Origin: Bradyrhizobium sp. BTAi1
GTDB taxonomy: Bacteria; Pseudomonadota; Alphaproteobacteria; Rhizobiales; Xanthobacteraceae
Length of the DNA: 64,000 nucleotides
Reading direction: 5' to 3'
Assembly (NCBI RefSeq): GCF_000015165.1
Contig: NC_009485.1
Coordinates: forward strand, 2,520,001 to 2,584,000
Positions within the stretch are counted from its first letter, which is position 1. Each line of letters starts with the position of its first letter. A program made the translations under genes and the position numbers. Below the pieces are notes generated by a model. That model was not told the DNA's origin. It saw nothing but the letters and a program-made list of their open reading frames with translations, and did no database searches. Of this stretch, positions 26,810 to 35,733 are shown piece by piece.

Positions 26810-26865
26810 GAAAGGGTGCTAAACGCGTTTCTCGGCTTTTGATGTCATGGGCCGCCGCCGCGGTC

Positions 26866-27546
26866 TTACTGCATCGCGGCGAAGGTTGCTCCGCCCTGCA
26901 GCGCCATCTGCGGCTTGTAGGGCGAATCGCCCTTCTTCGGATCCAGCACCACGACAATGGTGCCGACCTTGACCCGGTTGTAGAGGTCGATCGCGTCCTC
27001 ATTGGTCAGGCGGATGCAGCCCGACGAGATCGAGGCGCCGATATATTCCGGCTGGTTGGTGCCGTGGATGCGGAACAGCGTGTCCTTGCCGTTGGCATAG
27101 AGGTACATCGCGCGCGATCCCATCGGATTGTCCGGGCCGGGAGCCACGAAGGTCGGCACGCCCAAGCGCTCGATCTCGCTCTTGGTCGGATGCCAGGCCG
27201 GCCACTCGGTCATGGCGCCGACCTTGGCGATGCCGGACCAGGCCATCGCCTCCTCGCCGACGGTGATGCCGTAGCGAATCGCCTTGCCGCCTTCGAGCAC
27301 GTAATAGAGGTAGTGGCTGTCCGAATCGACGACGATGGAACCCGGGGCTTCCTTGCGGTGATAGTCGACGATCGCGCGCCGATAGGGTTCGGCCACGGGC
27401 GTATTGGCGTAGCGGATCTTCGACAGAAGTTCCTTGTCCTTCGGCTTGAAAGCCTGGGTGTTGGTCGCCTCATAGGTCGTAGCCTGCATGCAGCCCGACA
27501 ACATCAGGCCCGCGGCCAAGAGTCCAAGTTTCACCTTCAGCGACAT
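26866..27546 (-). CDS. L,D-transpeptidase (YkuD domain lipoprotein)
   Basis: A 226-residue ErfK/YbiS-type L,D-transpeptidase, forming 3-3 peptidoglycan cross-links or anchoring proteins in the periplasm. The N-terminus has a lipoprotein signal with lipobox LSGC at residues 16-19, so it is probably membrane-anchored. The catalytic motif is complete: HGTN, then SISSGCIRLTNEDAIDLY with nucleophile Cys. The ATG at 27546 is chosen for the signal peptide; the ORF continues far upstream only because GC-rich DNA lacks stops. Divergent from corA. Alphaproteobacteria commonly carry many such paralogues. Confidence 0.9.
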   Translation of the reverse strand: MSLKVKLGLLAAGLMLSGCMQATTYEATNTQAFKPKDKELLSKIRYANTPVAEPYRRAIVDYHRKEAPGSIVVDSDSHYLYYVLEGGKAIRYGITVGEEAMAWSGIAKVGAMTEWPAWHPTKSEIERLGVPTFVAPGPDNPMGSRAMYLYANGKDTLFRIHGTNQPEYIGASISSGCIRLTNEDAIDLYNRVKVGTIVVVLDPKKGDSPYKPQMALQGGATFAAMQ

Positions 27547-27885
27547 GTCACCGATTTTCCAAGTTGACAATTGACGTTGCAAGGGCACGGCGGTGCCACC
27601 GCAGCGTGATTCCATGCGTCCCATTATCGTCAAAATTGGCCTCGACTCCAGCCGATACACGCACACTCCGCGCTGCAGCGCCGCGATTGTTGCCTTTTTG
27701 CCGCAAAAATGCTGCCGGCAATCCCCAACTGTGCTCCGGGTGGCACGGTCTGCCCTGTTCCTGAGCAGATGCAAACAAGCGTTTGCGAAAATGGGCGATG
27801 GACCGTAACGGCAAGCTGCGTCACAAGGCAGCATCATCCCGCCGCTAAGCCCCCTAAAACCACGTTTCGTGATTCGGAGTTCTTC
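27547..27885. other. Divergent intergenic region, L,D-transpeptidase / corA
   Basis: Both neighbouring promoters must lie here. I looked for a magnesium riboswitch before corA and see no recognisable M-box core. A weak inverted repeat (gattgttgcc ... gccggcaatc, about 27686-27725) is the only structure noticed. Reading frames crossing it have no family features. Confidence 0.4.
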
Positions 27886-28863
27886 ATGTTCTCGGTGTTC
27901 GTCCCGTCCGAGTCCTCGCTGAAGAAGGCGGCGGTCACCGATCCCTCGGCTCTGCCCGACAATGCGGTCTGGGTCGACCTGGTGAATCCGAGCAGCGCCG
28001 AAGACCGCGCCGTCGAGCAACTGGCTGGAATCGCCGTGCCGACCCGGGAGGACATGCAGGAGATCGAGATCTCCAGCCGGCTCTATATCGAGAACGGCGC
28101 CCGCTACATGACGGCGACGCTGATGTGTCACTCCGACACCGACATGCCGAGGACCACGGCGGTGACGTTCATCCTGGCAGGGCACCGCCTGGTGACCGTG
28201 CGCTATGACCAGCCGCGGCCGTTCGCGGTGGTCGAGGCCAAGCTCGCCCGCAGCTGCGCGCCGGGGATCACCGGCGAGATGGTGCTGATGGAATTGCTCG
28301 ATGCGGTGATCGACCGCTGCGCCGACATCCTCGAGCGGGTCGGCGCCGACATCGATCAGGTCAGCCACGAGATCTTCGAGCCGAACAATGAGCGGCATGG
28401 CCACGCCAAGCAATATTCGCAGATCCTGATCGCGATCGGCCGCAAGGGAGACCTCACCTCGAAGGTGCGCGAAAGTCTGGTCTCCATCGGGCGCCTTGTC
28501 ACTTTCCTGTCGGCGGTGGTCGAAGGCGTGAAATGGTCAAAGGACATGCGCGAGCAGCTCAAGACCATGCAGCGCGACGTTGCCTCGCTGACTGATCATG
28601 CGTCCTATCTCTCCGGCAAGATCACCTTCGTGCTGGATGCAATGCTCGGCGTCGTCAATCTCGAGCAGAACAACATCATCAAGCTGTTCTCCGTCATGGC
28701 CGTGGTGCTGATGCCGCCCACCTTGATCGCATCGATCTACGGCATGAATTTCAAGAGTATGCCGGAGCTCGAATGGGCGCACGGCTATCCGATGGCGCTG
28801 GTGCTGATGCTGATCTGCGCGATCGTGCCGTACTACATCTTCAAATTGAAGAAGTGGCTCTGA
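27886..28863 (+). CDS. corA: CorA-family magnesium/divalent cation transporter
   Basis: A 325-residue CorA-type channel of the inner membrane. The selectivity motif is present as SIYGMNF near residue 285, between two C-terminal helices (FSVMAVVLMPPTLIASI and YPMALVLMLICAIVPYYIF), and the protein ends in a short Lys tail. The large N-terminal cytosolic domain includes the long helix region with IGRKGDLTSKVRESL. Length is typical. The ATG at 27886 begins the usual MFSVFVP-type start. It is a single gene; the substrate may be Mg2+, Co2+ or Ni2+. Confidence 0.92.
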   Translation: MFSVFVPSESSLKKAAVTDPSALPDNAVWVDLVNPSSAEDRAVEQLAGIAVPTREDMQEIEISSRLYIENGARYMTATLMCHSDTDMPRTTAVTFILAGHRLVTVRYDQPRPFAVVEAKLARSCAPGITGEMVLMELLDAVIDRCADILERVGADIDQVSHEIFEPNNERHGHAKQYSQILIAIGRKGDLTSKVRESLVSIGRLVTFLSAVVEGVKWSKDMREQLKTMQRDVASLTDHASYLSGKITFVLDAMLGVVNLEQNNIIKLFSVMAVVLMPPTLIASIYGMNFKSMPELEWAHGYPMALVLMLICAIVPYYIFKLKKWL

Positions 28864-29249
28864 CCGAGCGCGTTGCAGATCGGCGCCATGACCGCGGTCT
28901 GATCTGAACTGGCGCGGCTGCATCATGCTCGGCAATTCTTGCCCTGCTCGCGCGCCGGTGCTGGCAGTTGTTAGTGACGTGGCTCATCGAACGGCGTCGA
29001 CGGCTTGCCGCTATGCACGGCATGATTCGGACGCGGCATTGGCAGGAAATATTTGTTAGGCTCGTTGCAACGCCGCTGCAAAGCCGCCTCAATTCCTCAG
29101 GTAAAATTTGAGGGGAACGCTGAACGTTTGATCGAAACTTCTCTGCGATAAAACCTGCTCATCAGGACCACCAAAGAGCGCTTCGGCGCGTGGCCTGCGA
29201 GACAGAGCTTGAGGGGCGTGTTGATCGCGTCCATGGCCAAGAGGCGGCA
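28864..29249. other. Intergenic region without recognised gene
   Basis: 386 bases with no ORF I can support. It becomes AT-richer around 29050-29160 (ggaaatatttgttagg, caggtaaaatttgagg), which may hold the promoter of the small CxxC protein gene. No terminator for corA is obvious. Confidence 0.35.
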
Positions 29250-29486
29250 ATGGTTGAAAAACGCATAACGGCATCAAACAACGTGGTCGAGCTCGCGAGC
29301 TATCAGCGCGGCCGCGCCGGTACCGTCGTGGCTCATGCGCTGTCGCCGCGCACCTGCCGTTATTGCGGCGCCGAGCTCGAAGAGGATGAGCGCGATGATG
29401 ACTGCTCCAGTGCGCTCAACGTCGAATCCGCCCGTCTGCGCTGGCGCGCCGCGCAGATTCTCCGCAACTTGGTGTGCGAAGGCTGA
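29250..29486 (+). CDS. Small CxxC hypothetical protein
   Basis: A 78-residue protein with one CRYCG pair (CxxC) in the middle and two more Cys near the end, followed by a helical RLRWRAAQILRNLVCEG tail. The CxxC could bind metal with a later Cys, but the set is not a standard zinc ribbon. I start at ATG 29250 (MVEKRITASNNVV) rather than 29190 because the shorter form is compact and the upstream residues look random. It is followed by a terminator hairpin, supporting a real transcription unit. Function unknown. Confidence 0.62.
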   Translation: MVEKRITASNNVVELASYQRGRAGTVVAHALSPRTCRYCGAELEEDERDDDCSSALNVESARLRWRAAQILRNLVCEG

Positions 29487-29558
29487 ACCGACGTGCTCGG
29501 CGCGCGTGGTCATTCGACACGGCAGCCGATGATCTGAAATCAGCTATGCAAGATCGAC

Positions 29559-29580
29559 AGCGCTCCCTTCCGGGGGCGCT
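29559..29580 (+). terminator. Intrinsic terminator
   Basis: Stem agcgctccc (29559-29567) with gggggcgct (29572-29580), one G-T pair, loop ttcc, followed by atttgtttgt. It terminates the small CxxC protein gene. Confidence 0.82.
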
Positions 29581-29644
29581 ATTTGTTTGTAGTGCGATCG
29601 TTTGCATCTTTCGTCCCGAGCGTCGTTCTGAAAAGAAGAAACGG

Positions 29645-29712
29645 ATCTTCCGAAAAGATCATGCTCGAACAAGAAGTAGGACCGTGATGCGTTTCTGTGG
29701 AACGCATCATGA
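29645..29712. repeat. Intergenic hairpin unit
   Basis: Contains ttccgaaaagatcatgc and a 10-bp hairpin gtgatgcgtt / aacgcatcat (29684-29693 with 29701-29710). The combination resembles a short dispersed unit of rhizobial genomes (from memory); no gene is present up to 29823. Confidence 0.45.
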
Positions 29713-29823
29713 TCCAGCCGGCGTTAATCGCAACTTCGCGGGTCGACCCTGGTTTCGTCGTGAGCTGAAAGCCGGCGTGAACCAAGTCCGAGCCGGGTCT
29801 CAGGTCCGGCTTGGCGGCTCGCC

Positions 29824-30579
29824 TCAGACGTGCTGGCCGCCATTGATGTGGATCTCGGCCCCGTTCACGTAGGAGCTGGTCTCGCTGCAGAGCACATAGA
29901 TGATCTTGGCCACTTCGTCGGGCGTGCCGAGGCGCTGCATCGGGATCTGCTCCTGCACGATCTTCTCGGTGCCGGGCGACAGGATCGAGGTGTCGATCTC
30001 GCCGGGAGCGATCGAGTTGACGCGCACGCCGACGCGGCCGAAATCCGACGCCATCTCGCGGGTCAGCGCCGCCAGCGCCGCCTTGGAGGTGGCGTAGGCC
30101 GCGCCTGCAAACGGATGCACCCGCGAGCCGGCGATTGACGTGACGTTGACCACCGAGCCCTTGGCCGCCTTGAGCTCGTTGATCAGGCCGCGCGCCATCA
30201 TGATGGGCGCGAAGAAGTTGACACGGAAAACGTGATTCCAGGTGTCGAGGTCGGTGTCGACGGTGCCGAGCCGGGCGCCTCCGGCGCCCTTTGGTGAGAT
30301 TGCCGCGTTGTTGACCAAAGCGTGAAGCTCGCCACCGTCGATCCGCTGCTTGATCTCGGCGATGGCGCGCAGCGTGTCCTGCGGGTCGGAGAGGTCGACC
30401 TGGACATGGTCCTCGGGGCCGGCGCCCCAGGGGCATTCCTCCGGGAAGGGATGCCGCGAACAGGTGAGCACGCGCCAGCCGGCTGACGAGAAGCGGATCA
30501 CGGTAGCATGGCCGATGCCGCGGCTGGCGCCGGTCAGCAGCATCGTGCGCCGCGGTTGGTTGGACGAGGAGGTCGGCAT
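29824..30579 (-). CDS. SDR family NAD(P)-dependent oxidoreductase
   Basis: A 251-residue classical short-chain dehydrogenase. It has the Rossmann motif TGASRGIGHAT near residue 17, NNAA, catalytic Ser in VTSIAGS, Tyr and Lys in YATSKAALAAL, and the late PGEIDTSILSPG. The C-terminal GAEIHINGGQHV is typical. An RH motif after the second strand (TCSRHP) suggests NADP preference. The substrate is unknown. It is divergent from nothing nearby; PdxH lies upstream on the same strand, 135 bp away. Confidence 0.88.
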   Translation of the reverse strand: MPTSSSNQPRRTMLLTGASRGIGHATVIRFSSAGWRVLTCSRHPFPEECPWGAGPEDHVQVDLSDPQDTLRAIAEIKQRIDGGELHALVNNAAISPKGAGGARLGTVDTDLDTWNHVFRVNFFAPIMMARGLINELKAAKGSVVNVTSIAGSRVHPFAGAAYATSKAALAALTREMASDFGRVGVRVNSIAPGEIDTSILSPGTEKIVQEQIPMQRLGTPDEVAKIIYVLCSETSSYVNGAEIHINGGQHV

Positions 30580-30714
30580 GAACAGGGTCTTTCACGATCC
30601 ACGCGGGATCAGTTTACCACAATGGTTGGGTGTTCGGTGCGCGATTCCTGCGCACCGAGTTCTGATGGCAATTGTTGCTGGCAGGGGCCGGGGCGTGCGG
30701 GCCTGAACGCGCCG

Positions 30715-31365
30715 CTACGGATACATCCTCACCTTTGTCCACGGCTGGCCGGCCGCGTCGCGCCGGAATTCGATGCGGTCGTGCAGACGGAATGGCCGGT
30801 CGTGCCAGAACTCCATCCGCACCGGGGTGATGCGCCAGCCGCTCCACCCCGGCGGCCGCGGCACTTCGCCGATGATGTATTGCGCAGCGACCTTGGCGAT
30901 CGCCTGCTCGAAGGCGAATCGGCTTTCCAGCGGCTGCGACTGTTTGCTGGCCCAGGCACCGAGCTGCGCCTGCTTCGGCCTAGTCGCGAAATAGGCGTCG
31001 GCCTCTTCGTCGGTCACCGGCGTCACCAGGCCGCGGATGCGGACCTGCCGGCGCAGCGACTTCCAGTGAAACAGCAGCGCGGCCTTCGGATTGCCGGCGA
31101 GCTCCTGGCCCTTCTGGCTGGCCTTGTGGCTGTAGAACACGAAGCCGTCCTCGTCATAGCCCTTCATCAGCACCATGCGCACATCGGGCAGCCCGCTGTC
31201 GTCGACCGTCGCCAGTGCCATCGCATTCGGATCGTTCAGCTCGCTTTTGTTGGCCTCGCTGAACCACTCGGCAAACAGGGCAAACGGTTCGCTGGCCTGG
31301 GTAAAATCGGCCGATGTACCGGATGTTAAGGTTGTCTGGTGTTTGATGCTGGTGGGGTCGGTCAT
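30715..31365 (-). CDS. pdxH: Pyridoxamine/pyridoxine 5'-phosphate oxidase
   Basis: A 216-residue FMN flavoprotein that oxidises PNP/PMP to PLP, the last step of vitamin B6 synthesis and salvage. Family motifs are [35 protein letters not shown] in shortened words ([23 protein letters not shown]), RRQVRIRG, then [16 protein letters not shown] and the C-terminal RLHDR and RMYP. ATG 31365 (MTDPTSIKH) gives the usual length; an upstream ATG at 31395 would overlap the divergent gene start. Complete and housekeeping. Confidence 0.93.
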   Translation of the reverse strand: MTDPTSIKHQTTLTSGTSADFTQASEPFALFAEWFSEANKSELNDPNAMALATVDDSGLPDVRMVLMKGYDEDGFVFYSHKASQKGQELAGNPKAALLFHWKSLRRQVRIRGLVTPVTDEEADAYFATRPKQAQLGAWASKQSQPLESRFAFEQAIAKVAAQYIIGEVPRPPGWSGWRITPVRMEFWHDRPFRLHDRIEFRRDAAGQPWTKVRMYP

Positions 31366-31385
31366 GAGTATGGGGAGTCCGAGTT

Positions 31386-31895
31386 TTGCGTTCACCGGCG
31401 GCCAGGCGCGCGCACGTCCATGTCGTTACGGCCCTATATAGGACATCGGTCCGGCTTGGCCTATCCGCGATTGGTCATGCTGGCGCGGCTTTGACACTCA
31501 TTCTCATCGGACTGTCCGGCGGTGGCTGCAGCCTGTCGCGCCCCGAATCGGCCTTTGCCAAGATGGAGGATGCGGAGATCACGAGCGCGATCAGGCCGGC
31601 GCCGGAGCGCGAGCCGACCGAAGCCGATCTCGCTTTCGCCCGCAACGCGGCGTCCGACGTGCTGACCAAGGGCGACAAGGACTCCAGCCAGCCCTGGCAA
31701 AACCCGCAGACCGGGGCCCGCGGCTCGGTGACGCCGATCGCCAAGACCTATACCGGCGACAATGGCCGGACGTGCCGCGACTTTCTGGCGAGCTACGTCA
31801 ATGGCAAGACCGAGCGCTGGCTGCAGGGCTCGGCGTGCCGGATCGAGCGGGGGCGCTGGGACATCCGCACGCTCAAACCCTGGCAGCAAAGCTGA
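31386..31895 (+). CDS. RT0821/Lpp0805-like surface lipoprotein
   Basis: Up to 169 residues, with a hydrophobic segment and lipobox-like SGGGCSLSR near residue 48, so probably a lipoprotein. The C-terminal half, [16 protein letters not shown] ... [12 protein letters not shown] ... GSACR..GRWDI, is the 17-kDa-antigen-like domain of the RT0821/Lpp0805 family. The upstream start is a TTG at 31386; a later start near 31490 would place the signal peptide better, so the N-terminus is uncertain. Divergent from pdxH and 112 bp before the DnaJ-like gene. Envelope role presumed. Confidence 0.72.
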   Translation: MRSPAARRAHVHVVTALYRTSVRLGLSAIGHAGAALTLILIGLSGGGCSLSRPESAFAKMEDAEITSAIRPAPEREPTEADLAFARNAASDVLTKGDKDSSQPWQNPQTGARGSVTPIAKTYTGDNGRTCRDFLASYVNGKTERWLQGSACRIERGRWDIRTLKPWQQS

Positions 31896-32007
31896 GGGAA
31901 CGGCTCTGGAACCCGTTGCAAAAATACAACGGACTAACCAGATGAAATGCAAAGCGGGCGGGGAGCCCATAGGTTAATATCTCATTTTCTGTAAGGAGAC
32001 GTGACGG

Positions 32008-32970
32008 ATGCGTGACCCCTATGAGGTCTTGGGGGTGCCGCGAAGCGCCAGCGCTGCGGCCATCAAGAGCGCCTATCGCAAGCTCGCCAAGAAGCACCAT
32101 CCCGACAGCAACAAGGATGATCCGAAGGCATCGGCGAGGTTTGCCGAGATCAATTCGGCCAACGAGATCCTGGGCGACGAGGAGAAGCGCAAGCAGTTCG
32201 ATCGCGGGGAGATCGACGCCGACGGCAAGCCGCGCTTCCAGGGCTTCCCGGGCGGCGGTGCCGGTCGGGGCGGGCCGGGCGGCTTCGAAAGCTACACCTT
32301 CCGCAGTGGCGGGGGCGGTCCCGGCTTTGGCGGCGGCGGCGGCTTCGAGGACATCCTGAACAGCATGTTCGGCGGCGCGGGCGCTCGTGGTGCCCGGCCC
32401 GGCGGCGGCAGCCCGTTCGAGTTCGATACCGGCGGCGTCGGTCTCGATCTCGACCTGAAGGTGGCGATGTCGGTGACGCTCGAGGAGTCGGTCAAAGGCG
32501 GCGAGAAGCGGGTGCGGCTGCCTTCGGGTAAGGAGCTCAACGTCAAGGTCCCCGCCGGCGTGACCGCTGGTCAGCAGATCCGGCTGAAGGGGCAGGGCGA
32601 GAGCGCGCCGGGACACCGGCCCGGCGACCTCCTGATCACGATTCAGGTTGCGCCGCATCCCTTCTTCAAGGTCGAGGGCAGCGACATCAGGCTGGATTTG
32701 CCGATCACGCTCTACGAGGCGGTGCTGGGCGCCAAGGTCCGTGCGCCGACGCTCGGCAGCGCGGTCGAACTGTCGATTCCCAAGAACACCTCGAGCGGCC
32801 GGACGTTCCGGCTCAAGGGCAAGGGCCTGCCCAAGGGCGATGGCTCGATGGGGGACCTGTTCGTCACTACGCGCATCGTGCTGCCGGACGGCAATGATTC
32901 CGAGCTGGAGGCGCTGATGACCAAGTGGCGCGACCGCCATCCGTACAATCCGCGCAGCAACCTCTCGTGA
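32008..32970 (+). CDS. DnaJ/CbpA-type co-chaperone
   Basis: A 320-residue type II J-domain protein. The J domain occupies residues 1-70 with the invariant HPD ([11 protein letters not shown]). A Gly/Phe-rich linker follows, with long GGG runs at about 80-130, then the C-terminal peptide-binding domains ([35 protein letters not shown]). It lacks the Cys-rich zinc domain of DnaJ, so it resembles CbpA. It stimulates DnaK. An aaggagac site precedes the ATG. Confidence 0.92.
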   Translation: MRDPYEVLGVPRSASAAAIKSAYRKLAKKHHPDSNKDDPKASARFAEINSANEILGDEEKRKQFDRGEIDADGKPRFQGFPGGGAGRGGPGGFESYTFRSGGGGPGFGGGGGFEDILNSMFGGAGARGARPGGGSPFEFDTGGVGLDLDLKVAMSVTLEESVKGGEKRVRLPSGKELNVKVPAGVTAGQQIRLKGQGESAPGHRPGDLLITIQVAPHPFFKVEGSDIRLDLPITLYEAVLGAKVRAPTLGSAVELSIPKNTSSGRTFRLKGKGLPKGDGSMGDLFVTTRIVLPDGNDSELEALMTKWRDRHPYNPRSNLS

Positions 32971-33013
32971 GGCTGCGCGTTGCCGGCGGGCTGTGAAGCG
33001 ATGAGGAGAAAGT

Positions 33014-33063
33014 GCGGCCTCGAAAGGGGGACCAGCGCGGTACAAAACCCCGATCGAGGCCGC
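33014..33063. repeat. Imperfect inverted repeat downstream of the DnaJ-like gene
   Basis: gcggcctcga (33014-33023) pairs perfectly with tcgaggccgc (33054-33063); an inner ggggg/cccc pairing extends it. The rest of the 32971-33320 gap holds no gene I can support. It could be a terminator or a small structured RNA. Confidence 0.5.
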
Positions 33064-33320
33064 TGGTGTGTCGATCGGCGGATCGAACACTCCTCATTTT
33101 TTCGTGAATGTTTGGCGCGATATTGAGACCGGGTGGTGGCCTGATTCCAGATTTTCAGTGACCGAATTGGGGTCTCGCCGCTTGCGTGCGGGTCCGGCGC
33201 CCCGAAGCGCGGCCTCTTGCGGCGCCTGCCGCGATCTCGGCGGTCGGCTCAAGCGCCTGCAAGCCCAGCGAAAAAGCGCGCGGCCGTGGTGAGCTTCGTC
33301 CGCTTCCGCGCCATCGGGCG

Positions 33321-34091
33321 CTATCCGCCCGACCGTTCAGCCTGGTCATAAACAAGGCGCGCAACCTGGGTGAGACGGGTGCGGTCAGTTCCTCCGGTGA
33401 CGACATAGCCGACGCCGCGCTCCGCCCAGGACAGCGCCGCGGCATTGTCCTGGGTCGTATAGCGCATCTGCGCCGCTTCGATCGCGGTCTTGGTGGCGTA
33501 GACGGTGAAGCGCTCGCCCGACGCGCTCTCATACATCAGGAACGAGGCCGGGCCGGTCGGGCCGGGCAGCAGCCGTCCGCCCACCAGCTTGAGTCCCGTG
33601 GCCTCCAGCTCCGGTGCCTGCACGGTCCGGCCACAGCGCCGCGTCAGCCATTGCTGCAGATGGGCCTTCTCGTCCCCGGGGACCTCGACCGGATGGCGGA
33701 CGTCGACGACGTAGAGCCGATGCGCGTCGAGCGCCTCTCCGGTCACATTCTGCAACAGAGCCGGCGGCGACGCGGCGCCATGCGCGACCCAGCCGGCCGC
33801 GCCGCCGGCCAGGAAAGCGGCGAGGCTGGCCGCGGCCGCGCCGAGGATCCAGCGCCGCGGCTTGCGATCCAGCAGCTCCAGATCGAGGCGCGGCGGCACC
33901 GGCTCGTTCGCCACCGCGTCGTAGCGGGCGTGCAGCGCCTCGGCCATCCGGCGCCAGGCGGCCACGCGCTCGGCATCGGCCGGGTGAGCCGCCAGCCAGC
34001 TCTCGACATCGCCGCGGCGTTCGGCCGGCAGCTCATCGTCGACATAGGCGTGCAGTTCGTCCTCGGTGACGGGAATCGTCGGATCGGTCAT
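33321..34091 (-). CDS. Anti-sigma factor (transmembrane)
   Basis: A 256-residue anti-sigma factor partner of the ECF sigma encoded upstream. The N-terminal cytosolic part (ELHAYVDDELPAERRGDVESWLAAHPADAERV) is the typical sigma-binding helical domain. A single membrane helix follows near residues 85-110 (ILGAAAASLAAFLAGGAAGWVAHG), then a periplasmic domain of about 145 residues. The usual HxxxCxxC zinc motif is absent, so it is a non-zinc type. It would hold the sigma at the membrane until an envelope or stress signal. It is 100 bp after the sigma gene. Confidence 0.85.
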   Translation of the reverse strand: MTDPTIPVTEDELHAYVDDELPAERRGDVESWLAAHPADAERVAAWRRMAEALHARYDAVANEPVPPRLDLELLDRKPRRWILGAAAASLAAFLAGGAAGWVAHGAASPPALLQNVTGEALDAHRLYVVDVRHPVEVPGDEKAHLQQWLTRRCGRTVQAPELEATGLKLVGGRLLPGPTGPASFLMYESASGERFTVYATKTAIEAAQMRYTTQDNAAALSWAERGVGYVVTGGTDRTRLTQVARLVYDQAERSGG

Positions 34092-34191
34092 GATCTGGAT
34101 CTCGTTGCAATCGTGCAGTCGCGCGGCGCGACAGCCCTTGCGCGCGGCAGGCGAGCGCGCCGGCGCGGCTTTTGTGCGGTGGATCGTCGGC

Positions 34192-34680
34192 TCATTTCAC
34201 CCTCCGCAGGGCCGGCCGTTCACCTTCGATCACGGCGCGGACATGGGCGCGGGCCCGGGCGAGGCGGGACATCACGGTCCCGATCGGCACGCCCTGGATG
34301 TCGGCCACCTCGCGATAGCTCATCCCCTCCAGGACGACGAGCAGCAGCACGGCGCGCTGTTCCTCGACGAGCGTCGCCAGCGCGCGTTCGATATCGCGGC
34401 CCTCGGCCTCGGTGCCGCTGGCGTCGGGATTGTCGTCGTGGAGCGGCATGAGCAGCGGCCTGCGGGCCAGCGAGCGCCGGCGGTTCTTGTTGAGGTTGGT
34501 CAGGATCGTGTACAGCCAGCTCCTGATGTCGCCGCCGAGGAACAGCCGTTCCGACCGCAGCGCCCGCACCAGAGTGTCCTGGACGAGGTCGTCGGCCGCG
34601 TCCATGTCGCGCGCCAACGCCCGCGCATAGCGGCGCAGTGCCGGAATCATGGCCTCGACGCTCTGGCGGAACGCGCTCAT
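34192..34680 (-). CDS. ECF RNA polymerase sigma factor
   Basis: A 162-residue extracytoplasmic-function sigma factor. Region 2 is visible in YARALARDMDAADDLVQDTLVRAL and RSWLYTILTNLNKNRRR (words DLVQDT, WLYTIL); region 4 is in ALLLVVLEGMSYREVADI-like sequence followed by GVPIGTVMSRLARARAHVR. The ATG at 34680 gives a normal ECF length; the ORF is open upstream. It heads a two-gene sigma/anti-sigma unit and is divergent from fabI across 206 bp, where its own promoter should lie. The regulon is unknown. Confidence 0.9.
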   Translation of the reverse strand: MSAFRQSVEAMIPALRRYARALARDMDAADDLVQDTLVRALRSERLFLGGDIRSWLYTILTNLNKNRRRSLARRPLLMPLHDDNPDASGTEAEGRDIERALATLVEEQRAVLLLVVLEGMSYREVADIQGVPIGTVMSRLARARAHVRAVIEGERPALRRVK

Positions 34681-34886
34681 GGAATGTCCTGCGGCCGTTC
34701 GCTGCTGGGACAAGGCGTGGGCCGCAACCACCCCCTTGCACCGACCATAACACCGCGGTGACGGGCCTATTCCGGTCCGGGCAGACCCCTGCCTGCAGTT
34801 TGCCACAGAGCGGGCGGAATGGGGCTGTACCGGGCCAGACCGGTGGTGTACGTCCACAGTTAATAATCAGTTCGATGGGATGCCGC

Positions 34887-35720
34887 ATGGCGCAGATTTC
34901 AGGTTTGATGCAGGGCAAGCGCGGAGTGGTGCTCGGCGTAGCCAACAACCGCTCGATCGCCTGGGGCATCGCGAAGGCGGCGCGCGCGGCCGGTGCTGAG
35001 ATCGCGCTCACCTATCAGGGCGACGCGCTGAAGAAGCGGGTCGAGCCGCTCGCCGCCGACCTCGGCGGCCTCGTGCTCGGCCATTGCGACGTCACGGATC
35101 CCACGACCATCGATGCGGTGTTCGATGTCCTGAAGGAGAAGTGGGGCAAGATCGATTTCGTCGTGCACGCGATCGCCTTCTCCGACAAGGACCAGCTCGA
35201 CGGCCGCTACATCGAGACCACGCAGGACAATTTCTCCAAGAGCATGCTGATCAGCTGCTACTCGCTGACCGCGATCGCGCAGCGCGCCGAGAAGCTGATG
35301 ACCGACGGCGGCTCGATCATCACCTTGACCTATTACGGCGCCGAGAAATGGATGCCGCACTACAACGTCATGGGCGTCGCCAAGGCGGCGCTGGAGGCGA
35401 GCGTGCGCTATCTCGCCGCCGATCTCGGCGAGAAGAACATCCGCGTCAACGCGATCTCCGCAGGCCCCATCAAGACGCTGGCGGCGTCGGGCATCGGCGA
35501 TTTCCGCTATATTCTGAAGTGGAACGAGTACAACGCGCCGCTGCGCCGGACCGTGACCATCGAGGAGGTCGGCGACAGCGCTCTGTATCTCTTGTCCGAC
35601 CTGTCGCGCGGCGTCACCGGCGAGGTGCACCACGTCGATTCCGGCTATCACGTCGTCGGCATGAAGCGGCCGGAGGCGCCCGACATCTCGCTCAGCAATT
35701 CCGTCGGCGCCAAGGAGTAG
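34887..35720 (+). CDS. fabI: Enoyl-[acyl-carrier-protein] reductase (NADH)
   Basis: A 277-residue SDR-type enoyl-ACP reductase, reducing trans-2-enoyl-ACP in fatty acid elongation; the triclosan target class. It has the FabI signature GKRGVVLGVANNRSIAWGIA (words GVANNRSIAWG) and the catalytic YYGAEKWMPHYNVMGVAKAAL segment with Tyr-x6-Lys spacing, plus SAGPIKTLAASGI. The ATG at 34887 (MAQISGLMQGKRG) is preferred; ATG 34875 would add four residues. Gene for a histidine phosphatase follows 13 bp later, so the two are probably cotranscribed. Confidence 0.93.
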   Translation: MAQISGLMQGKRGVVLGVANNRSIAWGIAKAARAAGAEIALTYQGDALKKRVEPLAADLGGLVLGHCDVTDPTTIDAVFDVLKEKWGKIDFVVHAIAFSDKDQLDGRYIETTQDNFSKSMLISCYSLTAIAQRAEKLMTDGGSIITLTYYGAEKWMPHYNVMGVAKAALEASVRYLAADLGEKNIRVNAISAGPIKTLAASGIGDFRYILKWNEYNAPLRRTVTIEEVGDSALYLLSDLSRGVTGEVHHVDSGYHVVGMKRPEAPDISLSNSVGAKE

Positions 35721-35733
35721 CGTTTCAACCGCA

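Noticed and set aside
26866..28413. Single 515-residue minus-strand protein
   Set aside because: Only its last 226 residues are an L,D-transpeptidase with its own lipoprotein signal; the upstream part is antisense to corA.
31895..31930. GGAAC-type boxes before the DnaJ-like gene, as for a general stress EcfG promoter
   Set aside because: The spacing to a CGTT element does not fit 16-17 bases, and the second box reads CGGA.
33186..34451. 421-codon plus-strand ORF
   Set aside because: Antisense to the anti-sigma and sigma genes.
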